A DNA stretch of 64,000 nt from Amycolatopsis thermophila (GTDB lineage Bacteria; Actinomycetota; Actinomycetes; Mycobacteriales; Pseudonocardiaceae), in contig NZ_JAUSUT010000001.1 in the NCBI RefSeq assembly GCF_030814215.1, positions 3,162,001-3,226,000 of the forward strand, in the 5' to 3' direction. This document shows positions 30,107 through 39,837 of the stretch, one piece after another. The stretch's first letter is position 1. Each line of letters starts with the position of its first letter. Both the position numbers and the translations under genes were made by a program. The notes below the pieces were generated by a model, which was not told the DNA's origin, did no database searches, and saw only the letters and a program-made list of their open reading frames with translations.

Positions 30107-31791
30107 CGGGCGCGCGACGGTCGAAGCGGACCGAGGCACTGGAGCAGCGGCCGGTCAACCTGGACGGGTTCGTCGAGGAGTGGCCCGAGGTCGGCATGGT
30201 CGCGATGGACAGCCCCTTCGACCCGGAGCCGGGCGTCCGCGTCGAGGACGGCCTGATCGTCGAGATGGACGGCAAGCCGCGGGCCGAGTTCGACTTCCTC
30301 GACCAGTTCATCGCCGACCACGCGATCGACGTGGCGGTGACCGAGGAGGCGATGGCGATCCCCGCGGTCGACATCGCGCACCTGCTCATCGACCCGCGCG
30401 CGACCCGCCAGGATGTGCTCGCGGTGTCCCGCGGCCTCACGCCGGCGAAGCTGCTCGAGGTCGTCAAGACCATGAACGTGGTCGAGATGATGATGGCGCT
30501 GCAGAAGATGCGGGCCCGCCGGACGCCGGCGAACCAGGCGCACGCGACCAGTGCCCGCGACAACCCGGTGCAGGTCGCGGCCGATGCCGCCGAGGCTTCG
30601 CTGCGCGGTTTCCGCGAGCTGGAGACCACGCTCGGCGTGGTCCGGTACGCGCCGCTGGTGGCGATCGCGCTGCAGGTCGGCGCCCAGGCCGGGACGCCCG
30701 GCGTGCTCACGCAGTGCGCGCTGGAGGAGGCCACCGAGCTGGAACTGGGCATGCGCGGGATCACCGCGTACGCCGAGACGATCTCCGTGTACGGCACGGA
30801 ACCGGTGTTCTGCGACGGCGACGACACCCCGTGGTCCAAGGCTTTCCTCGCTTCGGCCTACGCCTCACGAGGCATCAAGATGCGGTTCACCTCCGGCACG
30901 GGTTCCGAGGTGCAGATGGGCAACGCCGAGGGCAAGTCCATGCTGTACCTGGAGATCCGCTGCATCCTGGTGACCAAGGGCGCCGGGGTGCAGGGCCTGC
31001 AGAACGGGTCGATCAGCTGCATCGGCGTGCCCGGCGCGGTGCCCGCGGGCATCCGTGCGGTGCTCGCGGAGAACCTGATCGCGAGCACCGTCGACCTGGA
31101 GTGCGCGTCGGGCAACGACCAGTCGTTCTCGCACTCGGACATGCGCCGGGTCGCCCGGTTGCTGCCCCAGCTGTTGCCCGGCACCGACTTCGTCTGCTCC
31201 GGCTACTCGTCGACACCCAACTACGACAACATGTTCGCCGGTTCCAACGTGGACGCCGAGGACTACGACGACTGGAACGTCCTGCAGCGCGACCTCCAGG
31301 TCGACGGCGGGCTGCGGCACGTCCCCGAGGCGGAGATCCTCGCCGTGCGCAACCGCGCCGCCCGTGCGCTGCAGGGCGTGTTCGCCCACCTGGACCTGCC
31401 GCCGATCACCGACAAGGAGGTCGAGGCGGTCACCTACGCGCACGGCAGCAAGGACCTGCCGCCGCGGGACGTGCTGGAGGACCTCAAGGCGGCACAGTCC
31501 GTGATGGACCGCGGCGTGACCGGGTTGGACATCGTCAAGGGGCTGGACGCGGCCGGGTTCGGCGACATGGCGCACTCGTTGCTGGCCGTGTTGCGGCAAC
31601 GCGTCTCCGGGGACCTGCTGCACACCTCGGCGATCCTCACGCCGGAGCTGGAAACGCTGTCCGCTGTCAACGACACCAACGACTACGCCGGCCCGGGCAC
31701 CGGTTACCGGCCCAGCGGCGCGCGGTGGGAAGAGATGAAACGCCTGCGGCACGTCGTGAGCGCTCAGAACCCCGAGCAGGAAGTCGGCTGA
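30103..31791 (+). CDS. pduC: B12-dependent diol/glycerol dehydratase, large (catalytic) subunit
   Basis: The alpha subunit, a TIM barrel that holds substrate, K+/Ca2+ and the adenosyl radical. At 562 residues it is full length. The active-site segments NQAHATSARDNPVQ (His near 147), RGFRELETT (Glu), TPWSKAFLASAYASRG, KGAGVQGLQNGSISC and SGYSSTPNYDNMFAGSN line up with the Klebsiella enzyme. There is no glycyl-radical signature, so this is the B12 class. It is coupled to both flanking subunit genes, and no shell-targeting extension was recognised. Confidence 0.96.
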   Translation: MTGARRSKRTEALEQRPVNLDGFVEEWPEVGMVAMDSPFDPEPGVRVEDGLIVEMDGKPRAEFDFLDQFIADHAIDVAVTEEAMAIPAVDIAHLLIDPRATRQDVLAVSRGLTPAKLLEVVKTMNVVEMMMALQKMRARRTPANQAHATSARDNPVQVAADAAEASLRGFRELETTLGVVRYAPLVAIALQVGAQAGTPGVLTQCALEEATELELGMRGITAYAETISVYGTEPVFCDGDDTPWSKAFLASAYASRGIKMRFTSGTGSEVQMGNAEGKSMLYLEIRCILVTKGAGVQGLQNGSISCIGVPGAVPAGIRAVLAENLIASTVDLECASGNDQSFSHSDMRRVARLLPQLLPGTDFVCSGYSSTPNYDNMFAGSNVDAEDYDDWNVLQRDLQVDGGLRHVPEAEILAVRNRAARALQGVFAHLDLPPITDKEVEAVTYAHGSKDLPPRDVLEDLKAAQSVMDRGVTGLDIVKGLDAAGFGDMAHSLLAVLRQRVSGDLLHTSAILTPELETLSAVNDTNDYAGPGTGYRPSGARWEEMKRLRHVVSAQNPEQEVG

Positions 31792-31800
31792 GGAGGAGTC

Positions 31801-32391
31801 ATGAACGACACCGGAGTGGGCAGCCGGCGCACGCTCGAGCTGACCGAGCTCGGCGAAGCCGGGCCCGGAACCCGCAGCGACGAGGTCGTCATCGGGATCT
31901 CGCCCGCGTTCGGCGACTTCTTCACCAAGACCATCGTGGACATCCCGCACGCCGAGGTCCTGCGGGAGCTGCTCGCCGGCATCGAGGAACAGGGCGTGCA
32001 CGCGCGGGTGATCCGGTTCCGCGGCGGATCGGACCTGGCCGTCATCGCGCACGCGGCGGCGAAACTGTCCGGATCCGGCATCGCGGTCGGGGTGCTGTCG
32101 CGCGGCACCACGATGATCCACCAGAAGGACCTCGTGCGGCTGTCCAACCTGGAGCTGTTCCCGCAGGCACCGCTGATGGACCTGGAGACGTTCCGGAAGG
32201 TCGGCCGCAACGCCGCCCGGTACGCCAAGGGCGAGTCGCCGGAGCCGGTGCCCTCGCGCAACGACTTCATGGCCCGCCCGCGCTGGCAGGCCAAGGCGGC
32301 CCTGCTGCACATCAAGGAGACCGAGTTCGTCGTGCCCGGCGCCGCTCCCGTCGAGCTGGACGCGCGGATCCGGCTGGCCGACGCGGGCTGA
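31801..32391 (+). CDS. pduD: B12-dependent diol/glycerol dehydratase, medium subunit
   Basis: The beta subunit, which with alpha binds the lower face of the cobalamin. It is 196 residues, with [37 protein letters not shown] and [19 protein letters not shown] typical of the family. It lacks the roughly 35-residue hydrophobic N-terminal extension that targets PduD to microcompartments; the short N-terminus ([17 protein letters not shown]) fits a free cytoplasmic enzyme. AGGAGG precedes the ATG, 10 bp after the large subunit. Confidence 0.94.
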   Translation: MNDTGVGSRRTLELTELGEAGPGTRSDEVVIGISPAFGDFFTKTIVDIPHAEVLRELLAGIEEQGVHARVIRFRGGSDLAVIAHAAAKLSGSGIAVGVLSRGTTMIHQKDLVRLSNLELFPQAPLMDLETFRKVGRNAARYAKGESPEPVPSRNDFMARPRWQAKAALLHIKETEFVVPGAAPVELDARIRLADAG

Positions 32392-32396
32392 TCGCG

Positions 32397-34232
32397 ATGG
32401 CGCTGGTGGCGGGCGTCGACATCGGGAACTCGACCACGGAGGCCTGTGTCGCGGAGATCGGTCCGGGTGGGCGCGTGGAGTACCTGGCCGGTGCGCTGAC
32501 GCCGACGTCCGGGGTCAAGGGCACGGCCGACAACGTCCCGGGTGTGGTGGACGTGGTGCGGCGGGCGTTGTCGTCTGCCGGGCGTCGGGTGAGTGACCTG
32601 AGCGCGGTGCTGGTCAACGAGGCGACCCCGGTGATCAGCGGGCTGGCGATGGAGACCATCACCGAGACGATCGTGACCGAGTCGACGATGATCGGGCACA
32701 ACCCGGACACGCCGGGTGGCGCGGGACTCGGTGTCGGTGAGACCGTCGCGTTCGGATCGCTTCGCGACTGCGCCCCGGGTACGAAGGTGATCTGCGCCGT
32801 CGGCGCCGGGGTGGATTTCGAGGACGCGGCGGCGGGCATCAACGCCGCCGTCGCGCGTGGGGTCGAGGTGGCCGGGGCGATCGTGCACGCGGACGACGCG
32901 ACGCTGATCGCGAACCGGCTCGACGTGCCGATTCCGGTGGTCGACGAGGTCACCCTGGTGGAGAAGGTGCCGCTGGGCATGCCGGCGGCGGTCGAGGTCG
33001 CCGAGCCCGGCCGCACCGTCCGGACGCTGTCCAACTCCTACGGGATCGCGACTGTGTTCGACCTGGACGCCGAGCAGACCCGCATGATCGCGCCGGTCGC
33101 GCGGGCGCTGGTCGGCAACCGGTCGGCCGTCGTGGTGCGCACGCCCAGCGGGGACGTCACCGACCGGCGCATCCCGGCCGGGAGCCTCACGCTGATCGGC
33201 GAGCAGGCCCGGCGGACGATCGGGATCGACGCCGGCGCCGCGGAGATCATGGCCGCGCTGCGCCGCGTCCGGCCGCTGAGCGACGCCACGGGCGAGCCCG
33301 GGACGCACGTCGGCGGGATGCTCGCCCGCGTCCGCGACACCATGTCCGAGCTGACCGGCACCGCGGTGGGGTCGGTGCGGATCCAGGACGTGCTGGCGGT
33401 CGACACGTTCGTGCCGCAGGCGGTCACCGGTGCGCTGGCCGGTGAGTTCGCGCTGGAGAACGCCGTCGCGCTGGCCGCGATGGTGCGCACCAGCCGCGGC
33501 CCGATGCGGCTGCTGGCCGAGGAGTTGCGCGCGGCGCTGGGCGTCGAGGTGCTGATCGGTGGGGTCGAGGCGGACATGGCGGTGCTCGGCGCGCTGACGA
33601 CGCCGGGCACGGGGCGCCCGGTCGCGATCCTCGACCTCGGCGGCGGGTCCACCGACGCGGCGGTCGCCGGCGACGGGGTCGTGCGGTCGGTGCACCTGGC
33701 CGGGGCCGGCGACCTGGTGACCAAACTGATCGACTCCGAGCTGGGCCTGGACAACCGCGAGCTGGCCGAGGACATCAAGAAGTACCCGCTGGCCAAGGCG
33801 GAGAGCTTCTTCCACGTGCGGATGGAGGACGGCACCGCGCGGTTCTTCGACGAGCCGTTGCCCGCGGAGGCGTTCGCCCGGGTGGTGGTGCTGGGCGATG
33901 CCGGGATGCGGCCGGTGCCGACCCGGCACAACCTGGAGAAGATCCGCCAGGTGCGGCGGTCGGCGAAGCACAAGGTGTTCGTGGTCAACGCGTTGCGGGC
34001 GCTGGAACAGGTGGCGCCGGGCGGGAACCTGCGGCAGATCGGGTTCGTCGTGGTGCTCGGCGGGTCCGCTTTGGACTTCGAAATCCCGGACCTGATCGCC
34101 GAAGCCGTGGCGGGCATGGGAATCGTCTGCGGCACCGGGAACGTGCGCGGCACGGAGGGTCCGCGCAACGCGGTGGCGACGGGGCTGGTCGCGAGCCACG
34201 CGCTGGCCGTGTCGCTGGAGACGGCAGGCTGA
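32397..34232 (+). CDS. ddrA: Diol dehydratase reactivase, large subunit (DdrA/PduG)
   Basis: An ATP-dependent chaperone that expels damaged cobalamin from inactivated dehydratase. It is 611 residues, the usual length, with an actin/Hsp70-like ATPase core: VAGVDIGNSTTEACVAE at the start and AILDLGGGSTDAAVAGDG (phosphate 2) after about residue 400. LAEDIKKYPLAKAESFFHVR is characteristic of the family. The reading frame is open far upstream by composition alone; the ATG six bases after the medium subunit gives the conserved N-terminus. Substrate suicide inactivation by glycerol makes this partner essential. Confidence 0.95.
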   Translation: MALVAGVDIGNSTTEACVAEIGPGGRVEYLAGALTPTSGVKGTADNVPGVVDVVRRALSSAGRRVSDLSAVLVNEATPVISGLAMETITETIVTESTMIGHNPDTPGGAGLGVGETVAFGSLRDCAPGTKVICAVGAGVDFEDAAAGINAAVARGVEVAGAIVHADDATLIANRLDVPIPVVDEVTLVEKVPLGMPAAVEVAEPGRTVRTLSNSYGIATVFDLDAEQTRMIAPVARALVGNRSAVVVRTPSGDVTDRRIPAGSLTLIGEQARRTIGIDAGAAEIMAALRRVRPLSDATGEPGTHVGGMLARVRDTMSELTGTAVGSVRIQDVLAVDTFVPQAVTGALAGEFALENAVALAAMVRTSRGPMRLLAEELRAALGVEVLIGGVEADMAVLGALTTPGTGRPVAILDLGGGSTDAAVAGDGVVRSVHLAGAGDLVTKLIDSELGLDNRELAEDIKKYPLAKAESFFHVRMEDGTARFFDEPLPAEAFARVVVLGDAGMRPVPTRHNLEKIRQVRRSAKHKVFVVNALRALEQVAPGGNLRQIGFVVVLGGSALDFEIPDLIAEAVAGMGIVCGTGNVRGTEGPRNAVATGLVASHALAVSLETAG

Positions 34233-34543
34233 TGCGCGGGCCCGCCGTGGTGGTGCGCTGCCGGGACGCCTCGTCGCCCTGGTTGCGGGAGATCCGGGCC
34301 GGGATGGAAGAGGAGGGCGTGCCGGTGCTGGTGGAGGAAGTGTCCGAAGGGGACGCGGTGGCGCTGGCCTTCGCCGCCGCCCGGCTGTCCTCTTTGGATG
34401 TCGGCGTGGGTGTGGCGGACTCGGTGTGCGTCCACCACGCCAAGCGGCCGTCCGGTTCGCCCGTGCTGACCGGTCCGCTGGGGCGCGCCCGGGTGCTCGG
34501 GCACAACGCGGCGCGGCTGGTCGTCGGAATTCCGCTCAAGTGA
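34232..34543 (+). CDS. ddrB: Diol dehydratase reactivase, small subunit (DdrB/PduH)
   Basis: The 103-residue partner of DdrA, with a fold like the dehydratase medium subunit, which swaps onto the enzyme while cobalamin is exchanged. Family features are VRCRDASSPWLREI, LEEEGVP-like EEEGVPVLVEE, and GPLGRARVLGHNAARLVVG at the end. The ATG overlaps the DdrA stop (TGATG), ensuring equal synthesis. Confidence 0.92.
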   Translation: MRGPAVVVRCRDASSPWLREIRAGMEEEGVPVLVEEVSEGDAVALAFAAARLSSLDVGVGVADSVCVHHAKRPSGSPVLTGPLGRARVLGHNAARLVVGIPLK

Positions 34544-34553
34544 AGGAGAAGAT

Positions 34554-34973
34554 GTGGCCCCACGACTCGCTCTCGCCGATGCCCAGGAGGTTCTCGAGGC
34601 CGCGCTGGCGAAGGCGGAGGACATCGGGCAGCCGATGAACGTGGCCGTCGTGGACGACGGCGGGCACCTGCTCGCGTTCGCCCGGCAGGACGGCGCGATT
34701 CTCGCCAGCGTCGACATCGCGATCCGCAAGGCGCGGACGGCGGCGTTGCTGAAGATGACGACCGCGCAGCTGGGGGAGGCGGCCGCGCCGGGTGCGCCCC
34801 TGTACGGCATCGAGGTGACCAACGGCGGACTCGTCATCTTCGGCGGCGGGATACCGCTGGTCCGCGGACGGGAGGTGGTCGGCGCGATCGGTGTCAGCGC
34901 CGGTTCCGTCGAGCAGGACACCGAGGTGGCGGAGGCAGGTGCGGCAGCGCTGCCCAAACGCGCGCGGCGGTGA
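34554..34973 (+). CDS. HbpS/GlcG-like protein (DUF336, PduO C-terminal domain family)
   Basis: A 139-residue protein of the family that includes haem-degrading HbpS, GlcG and the C-terminal half of the cobalamin adenosyltransferase PduO. VVDDGGHLLAFARQDGA, ASVDIAIRKARTAALL and GGGIPLVRGREVVGAIGVSG-like GVSAGS are all seen. The adenosyltransferase half of PduO is missing. As last gene of the operon it may handle corrinoid or haem for the dehydratase; that is inference. The GTG lies behind GAAGGAGAAG. Confidence 0.85.
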   Translation: MAPRLALADAQEVLEAALAKAEDIGQPMNVAVVDDGGHLLAFARQDGAILASVDIAIRKARTAALLKMTTAQLGEAAAPGAPLYGIEVTNGGLVIFGGGIPLVRGREVVGAIGVSAGSVEQDTEVAEAGAAALPKRARR

Positions 34974-35108
34974 CAGGGACCGGACCGTCACGGTTCGCCA
35001 GCGCGGTGACACGTCGGCTGTGGTTCCTTGTCGACGTCCCGGGTTTTCGTCGAAATGGACGGCAGCCCGAGGGTGAGGAACCGACCCCGTTCTGGTCGCA
35101 CGGTGGCG

Positions 35109-35477
35109 TCAGCACTCGCTTTCCGGGATGTAGCCTTGCTCGCACCCGTACTCGCGCTGCAGGTCGCCCGAGGTATCGCCCCGCCTCGGGCCGCCGGGGT
35201 CGAGGTAGCCTTGGTACTCGGGGCACTTCGGGTTGAACCGCCCGGCGTCCACGGCCCGCTGGCCGCAGCCGGGTCCGCTGTCGGCACGAGGCGAGCGCTT
35301 GGTCGACGATGTGCTCTTCGGGGGTGCGGTCGATATCGACGTGGCGGCCGGTACCGAGGTGGTCGGGATCGCCGACGTGGACGATGGCGGGGGCGTCGCG
35401 GGCACGGGACGCCCCTCACCGCACGCGGTCACGGCGAGGACCACAGCTACCACCAGACCGGCGGCTCGCGCCTGCAT
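35109..35477 (-). CDS. Small Cys-rich lipoprotein of unknown function
   Basis: A 122-residue exported protein: signal peptide LVVAVVLAVTACGEG with a lipobox-type cysteine, a Ser/Thr/Pro spacer of about 50 residues, and a C-terminal domain with five cysteines (GCGQRAVD, NPKCPEYQGYLDPGG, REYGCEQGYIPESEC). The Cys spacing suggests a small disulfide-bonded or excalibur-like module, but I do not recognise the family. It is convergent with the HbpS-like gene. Confidence 0.65.
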   Translation of the reverse strand: MQARAAGLVVAVVLAVTACGEGRPVPATPPPSSTSAIPTTSVPAATSISTAPPKSTSSTKRSPRADSGPGCGQRAVDAGRFNPKCPEYQGYLDPGGPRRGDTSGDLQREYGCEQGYIPESEC

Positions 35478-35807
35478 ACCGGTACATCACGGAAACCGCG
35501 TCCGGCGTTAGTTGAGAGACCGGCCAGATCCGAAGACTCGAGGTATCTCACGGTGTGGGCGGATCGGCTATCCAACCGCGTCCGTTCGGGTGATCTGAAC
35601 GCTGATCAGTGACATCGGAGGCGGACGCGGCGATCTTCACTCGCGGTGGCATGGAGGCTGCTTGTGAAGTCCGGTGAGGGTGGGCAGAAGGGGCTTTCAC
35701 GCGCGCTCGCTCTCTGGCATCCTGTAGGGCTCGCCGGAGGACGGCGGGCCCTGGAGCCCAATGCTGCCAGGTCCGTAAGCCCGTCTTCGCGAGGGGGATG
35801 CAGCGGT
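35478..35807. other. 330-bp gap upstream of the helicase-nuclease gene
   Basis: It holds the promoters of the minus-strand lipoprotein and of the plus-strand helicase. Composition falls here from the flanking high GC towards the lower GC of the cassette. The frame of the helicase is open from 35646, but no family-like sequence precedes the ATG at 35808. No repeat or tRNA fragment marking an insertion boundary was seen. Confidence 0.5.
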
Positions 35808-38800
35808 ATGACCGCGCAAGTGGATACGCGCCGACTGACTGTTGTCGCGAGCAAGGTCGACGAGTGGCGCAGGAGACTCATCGACCTCAGCTACCGCAAT
35901 ACCTTGCTCTACTTCCGGGACACGAAGACCGCGACTCTCGACCTCACCCAGGCGGACGCCGACGCGCTGACTGCCCTCGAATCCGGCTCCAGGGTCCGGC
36001 TGCGTGCGCTCGTATCCGACGACGAGCTGCATCGGGACGCCTGCCGGAGAGCCCGGAACCTGAGCCGGAAGATTCGCATCTTCGACGAAGAGCAGGGTAT
36101 CGACGTCGGACGGGTGGCGTTCGGGCTGGTGCGGACGACGGCCCGGAGGAATGGCCAGGGCAACATTCCCGCGCTTCGCGCTCCGCTGCTTCTCCGGCCT
36201 CTGGCCCTGACCACGAGGACGGCCACCGACAGCGACTTCACACTTGCGCTGACGGATGAAGCGGAACTGAATCCCGTCCTGATCCATGCGCTCGACGAAC
36301 ACTTCGGTGTGGAGGTCGAGCGGATCGAGGGCGTCCTCGAAACGGCGGCTGAGGGCCTCACCGGCATGGCACTCGCCGAGAAGGTTCACGCGCAACTCGC
36401 CGAGGCGGCCGGCGCCCAGGGGGTCGAGCTCACGTTCGAACGCGCCGTGGTGGTCGGTACCTTCAACTACGTCAAGCTTCCCATGGTCGAGGACTTGGCG
36501 AACGCGACCGAGCTGCTTACCTCACACGATCTCGTCGCCGCTCTGGCCGGGTTCGAACCGGCGAAGGAAGCGCTGATCACCGATTCCGCCGATCTCCACA
36601 TACCACAGGTCGACGAGCTCAACCCCTCGGACGAGTACCTGGTACAGGATGCCGATTCCTCACAACACCGCGCGATCATGACCGCGTTGAGCGGGCAGCA
36701 CCTCCTCATCGAAGGGCCGCCGGGCACCGGCAAGAGCCAGACCATCGCGAACATCATCGCCGGCGCGGCGGCAACCGGGAAGAAGGTGCTGTTCGTCGCG
36801 GAGAAACGAGCCGCCATCGAGGCCGTGCTGAACAGGCTGGCCGAGGTCGGGCTGGACGGGCTCGTCTTCGATCTTCACCAGCAGAACGCCTCGAAGCGTG
36901 AAGTCGCTCAGCAACTCGCGCAAAGCCTCGACCGCGTCACGAAAGAACCGCCGGTCGACACAGAGGAGCTTCACGAACGCTTGGTGACGTCGCGGCAGAG
37001 ACTCCTCGACCACTCCCGTGAACTCCACGTGCGCCGGGACCCCTGGAACATCAGTGCCTACGAGGTCCGCGCGCAGCTGCTCGATCTGCCATCCGACGAC
37101 ATGCCCGGAGTGTTCCGTGGTGATCGGCTCCGGGCCCTGAACGCGGCCACCGTACGGGAGGTCGAACGGAGTCTGAAGGACTTCGTCGAGCTCGATGGGC
37201 TGCGCATACTGCGCGGGGAGACTCCGTGGCGGAACGCGGATGTCCGCACGGACGAGGACGTGCGCAAGATCCTGGTCGAGCTGGATCAGCTGGCCGATGG
37301 GACCCTGCGGCGTGGACAGGAGGGAATGCACCGGTTGCTCCGGCAGACGGGGTTGGCCGCTCCGCACGACATCGAAGCCTGGGAGCACGTCCTTCGCCTG
37401 CTCGATGACGTCTCGAAGAGCGTCGACGCCTTCGGGCCGGAGATCTTCGGTTCCCATCTCGACGCTTTTCACTGTGCTACTGGTGATCGGAAGCAGCGCG
37501 AACGGTACGCACCGCACATCACTTTGTCGTGGAAACAGCGTCGCGCATTGGTCAAGCAGCTCAGGGCGATGTCACGGAACGGGCTCGTCAAGCGTCCGGC
37601 ATTGCACGCCGCGCTCAGCCAGGTTCTCGAACAGCGCGACCGTTGGCGTCGTCTGGGCGGACAACACACCGTTCCGGCGCAGGTTGTCGGACTCGAGGAG
37701 GTGATGCGCGACTACCAGACCCTGCGCACCCAGCTGGCCGCGGTAGCGGCTTCCGCTCGACGTCCTGATCTCACCCCTGGACCGGCCCATGTGGTGGAAC
37801 AGAAGCTCGGTGAGCTCCGTGACGACCACCGGATGCTGTTCCGGATGCCGACGTTGAACGGGCACCTGCAGTTCTTCCGCCGGCTAGGCCTCGATGAGCT
37901 GTTGAACCAGATCGCACAACGCAACCTGACGGCCGAGCAGGCGTGGATGTCCTTCAAGCGCATTTGGTTGAAATCCCTGGACGACGAGTTCAGGATCCAG
38001 TCACGGGAGCTCGGACAATTCGTTCCTGAACGGCAGGACCGCGCCGCCGACGATTTCCGGGCGGCGGACACGCGTCATCGTGCTCAGGCCGCACGGCGGG
38101 TGCGGCGGCAGGTCGCACGGATGGCGAGGCAGGCCGGTGACGCGTACCCGGAGCAGACGCGGGTCCTGCGGCAGCAGGCGAGCCGGAAGAGCCGGCACAT
38201 GGCCACCCGGAAACTTGTCCAGCAAACCTCGGACGTACTGCTCTCACTGCGGCCGTGCTGGGCGATGTCGCCTCTGGTCGTGAGCCGCATGCTGCCGGCC
38301 GAAAGGCTCTTCGACCTGGTCGTGTTCGACGAGGCGAGCCAGATCCAGCCGCACGACGCGATCACCGCCATCATGCGCGGTGACCAGCTCGTGGTCGCGG
38401 GAGACGAGAAGCAGTTGCCGCCATCCACCTACTTCGAGCGGGTACTCATCGGCGACGGTGATGAGGACGAGAACGAGGACGATCTCGGTGACTACGAATC
38501 GATCCTGACGGCATTGCGGTCCGTCATCCCGGCTACTCAGATGCTGACGTGGCACTACCGGAGTGCTGACGAGCGGTTGATCTCCTTCTCCAACCGCGAG
38601 ATCTACCGGGACGCGCTGGTCACGTTCCCCGGCCCGGCCAAGGACAACCCCGTCACCCTGGAGCTGGTGAACGGCGAGGCGTCACCGGGTCAGGACGGCT
38701 CCGCTCCCGCCGAGGTGGAGCGGGTAGTCGAGTTGATCCTGCACCACGCGCGGACACGCCCGGGCGAAAGCCTCGGCGTGATCACGCCTGGCGAGAAGCA

Positions 38801-39836
38801 CCAGGCGCGCATCGAACGCCGGCTGGCGCAGGCTCGTCGCGAGTCCCCCGAACTCGACGAGTTCTTCTCCGAGGACGTGGAACTCACCCGGCGGTTCTTC
38901 GTCAAGAACCTGGAGAGCGTTCAGGGTGATGAGAGGGATGCGATCATCCTCAGCCTCGGCGTCGCCCGCAGCGCGTCCGGCCGGATCAACAGGACGAGTT
39001 TCGGCCTGCTCAACAGAAAGGGGAGCGAGCGGCGGGTGAACGTGGCCGTCACGCGGGCGAAGAACCGGATGACGGTCGTCGCGTCCTTTTCCGCTGCTGA
39101 CCTCGAACCATCGCCCGACCTGACGGGAACCGAACTCCTGCGACGCTATCTGGACTTCGCCGAGCGACTGGGGCGGATCGAACAAGTGGGCTCGCTGGAC
39201 GACGTGCCACTGAACGGTTTCGAACGCTCGATCCGGGATGCCCTGAGTGAACGTGGTGTGCCGGTCTACCCCCAGTGGGGGTTCTCGGACTACCGGATCG
39301 ACTTCGCACTGGGGCACCGGGACCAGCCTGGACGGATGGTGCTCGCTGTCGAAGCCGATGGCGAGCGCTACCACCGGGCTCCCTCCGCCCGAGACCGCGA
39401 CCGCCTGCGGCAGTCGCATCTGGAGAAGCTCGGCTGGCGCTTCCACAGGTTGTGGTCTTCGGCGTGGTTCGCCGACACCGCGAAAGAGACCGAGCGGATC
39501 ATCTCGGCATGGCAGCGCGCCATGGATGAGGCCGACGCGCCGTCCGCCGAAGACCCCGTGCTGGAAAGCGACGTCGAAATCCCGGAAGACATCGCCGTCT
39601 CGCGTAGCCCGCGTCCGCGAGTCCCGGCTGGGCTGCCGATTCACCAATACACGGAACGGCAGCTCGTCGAGGTGTGCCGGTGGCTGATGACCGACCGCCT
39701 GCATCTCAGCCGTGATGAGCGATTGGCCCAGGCAATGGCCGACCTGGGCTTCCAGCGCCGGGGCCCGCGCATCGTCGAAAGGCTCACCGCCGCAATCGAC
39801 GTCGCGCAGAAGTTGGCGGACCAGGAGGAGGACTGA
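35808..39836 (+). CDS. DUF4011-superfamily 1 helicase-nuclease (Hhe-type defence protein)
   Basis: A 1342-residue fusion. Residues 1-280 hold a DUF4011-like domain (WRRRLIDLSYRNTLLYF). A split SF1 helicase follows: Walker A GPPGTGKSQT (about 303), Walker B FDEASQIQPHDAI (about 841), GDEKQLPPS, and late motifs ESVQGDERDAIILSLG and NVAVTRAKNRM. Next comes a Vsr/MTES_1575-type nuclease (about 1128-1225) with YRIDFALG and VLAVEADGERYH, then a small helical C-terminus like DUF3320. Single proteins of this layout are known anti-phage systems (Hhe). I counted about 56% GC at 37441-37560, against 78% at 41521-41580, which supports transfer. The partner gene follows after one base. Confidence 0.88.
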   Translation: MTAQVDTRRLTVVASKVDEWRRRLIDLSYRNTLLYFRDTKTATLDLTQADADALTALESGSRVRLRALVSDDELHRDACRRARNLSRKIRIFDEEQGIDVGRVAFGLVRTTARRNGQGNIPALRAPLLLRPLALTTRTATDSDFTLALTDEAELNPVLIHALDEHFGVEVERIEGVLETAAEGLTGMALAEKVHAQLAEAAGAQGVELTFERAVVVGTFNYVKLPMVEDLANATELLTSHDLVAALAGFEPAKEALITDSADLHIPQVDELNPSDEYLVQDADSSQHRAIMTALSGQHLLIEGPPGTGKSQTIANIIAGAAATGKKVLFVAEKRAAIEAVLNRLAEVGLDGLVFDLHQQNASKREVAQQLAQSLDRVTKEPPVDTEELHERLVTSRQRLLDHSRELHVRRDPWNISAYEVRAQLLDLPSDDMPGVFRGDRLRALNAATVREVERSLKDFVELDGLRILRGETPWRNADVRTDEDVRKILVELDQLADGTLRRGQEGMHRLLRQTGLAAPHDIEAWEHVLRLLDDVSKSVDAFGPEIFGSHLDAFHCATGDRKQRERYAPHITLSWKQRRALVKQLRAMSRNGLVKRPALHAALSQVLEQRDRWRRLGGQHTVPAQVVGLEEVMRDYQTLRTQLAAVAASARRPDLTPGPAHVVEQKLGELRDDHRMLFRMPTLNGHLQFFRRLGLDELLNQIAQRNLTAEQAWMSFKRIWLKSLDDEFRIQSRELGQFVPERQDRAADDFRAADTRHRAQAARRVRRQVARMARQAGDAYPEQTRVLRQQASRKSRHMATRKLVQQTSDVLLSLRPCWAMSPLVVSRMLPAERLFDLVVFDEASQIQPHDAITAIMRGDQLVVAGDEKQLPPSTYFERVLIGDGDEDENEDDLGDYESILTALRSVIPATQMLTWHYRSADERLISFSNREIYRDALVTFPGPAKDNPVTLELVNGEASPGQDGSAPAEVERVVELILHHARTRPGESLGVITPGEKHQARIERRLAQARRESPELDEFFSEDVELTRRFFVKNLESVQGDERDAIILSLGVARSASGRINRTSFGLLNRKGSERRVNVAVTRAKNRMTVVASFSAADLEPSPDLTGTELLRRYLDFAERLGRIEQVGSLDDVPLNGFERSIRDALSERGVPVYPQWGFSDYRIDFALGHRDQPGRMVLAVEADGERYHRAPSARDRDRLRQSHLEKLGWRFHRLWSSAWFADTAKETERIISAWQRAMDEADAPSAEDPVLESDVEIPEDIAVSRSPRPRVPAGLPIHQYTERQLVEVCRWLMTDRLHLSRDERLAQAMADLGFQRRGPRIVERLTAAIDVAQKLADQEED

Positions 39837-39837
39837 G

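Noticed and set aside
30180-32396. Very long plus-strand frame running into ddrA from upstream
   Set aside because: Its sequence before 32397 is Arg/Ala/Gly shadow of the dehydratase subunit genes; the conserved reactivase N-terminus begins at ATG 32397.
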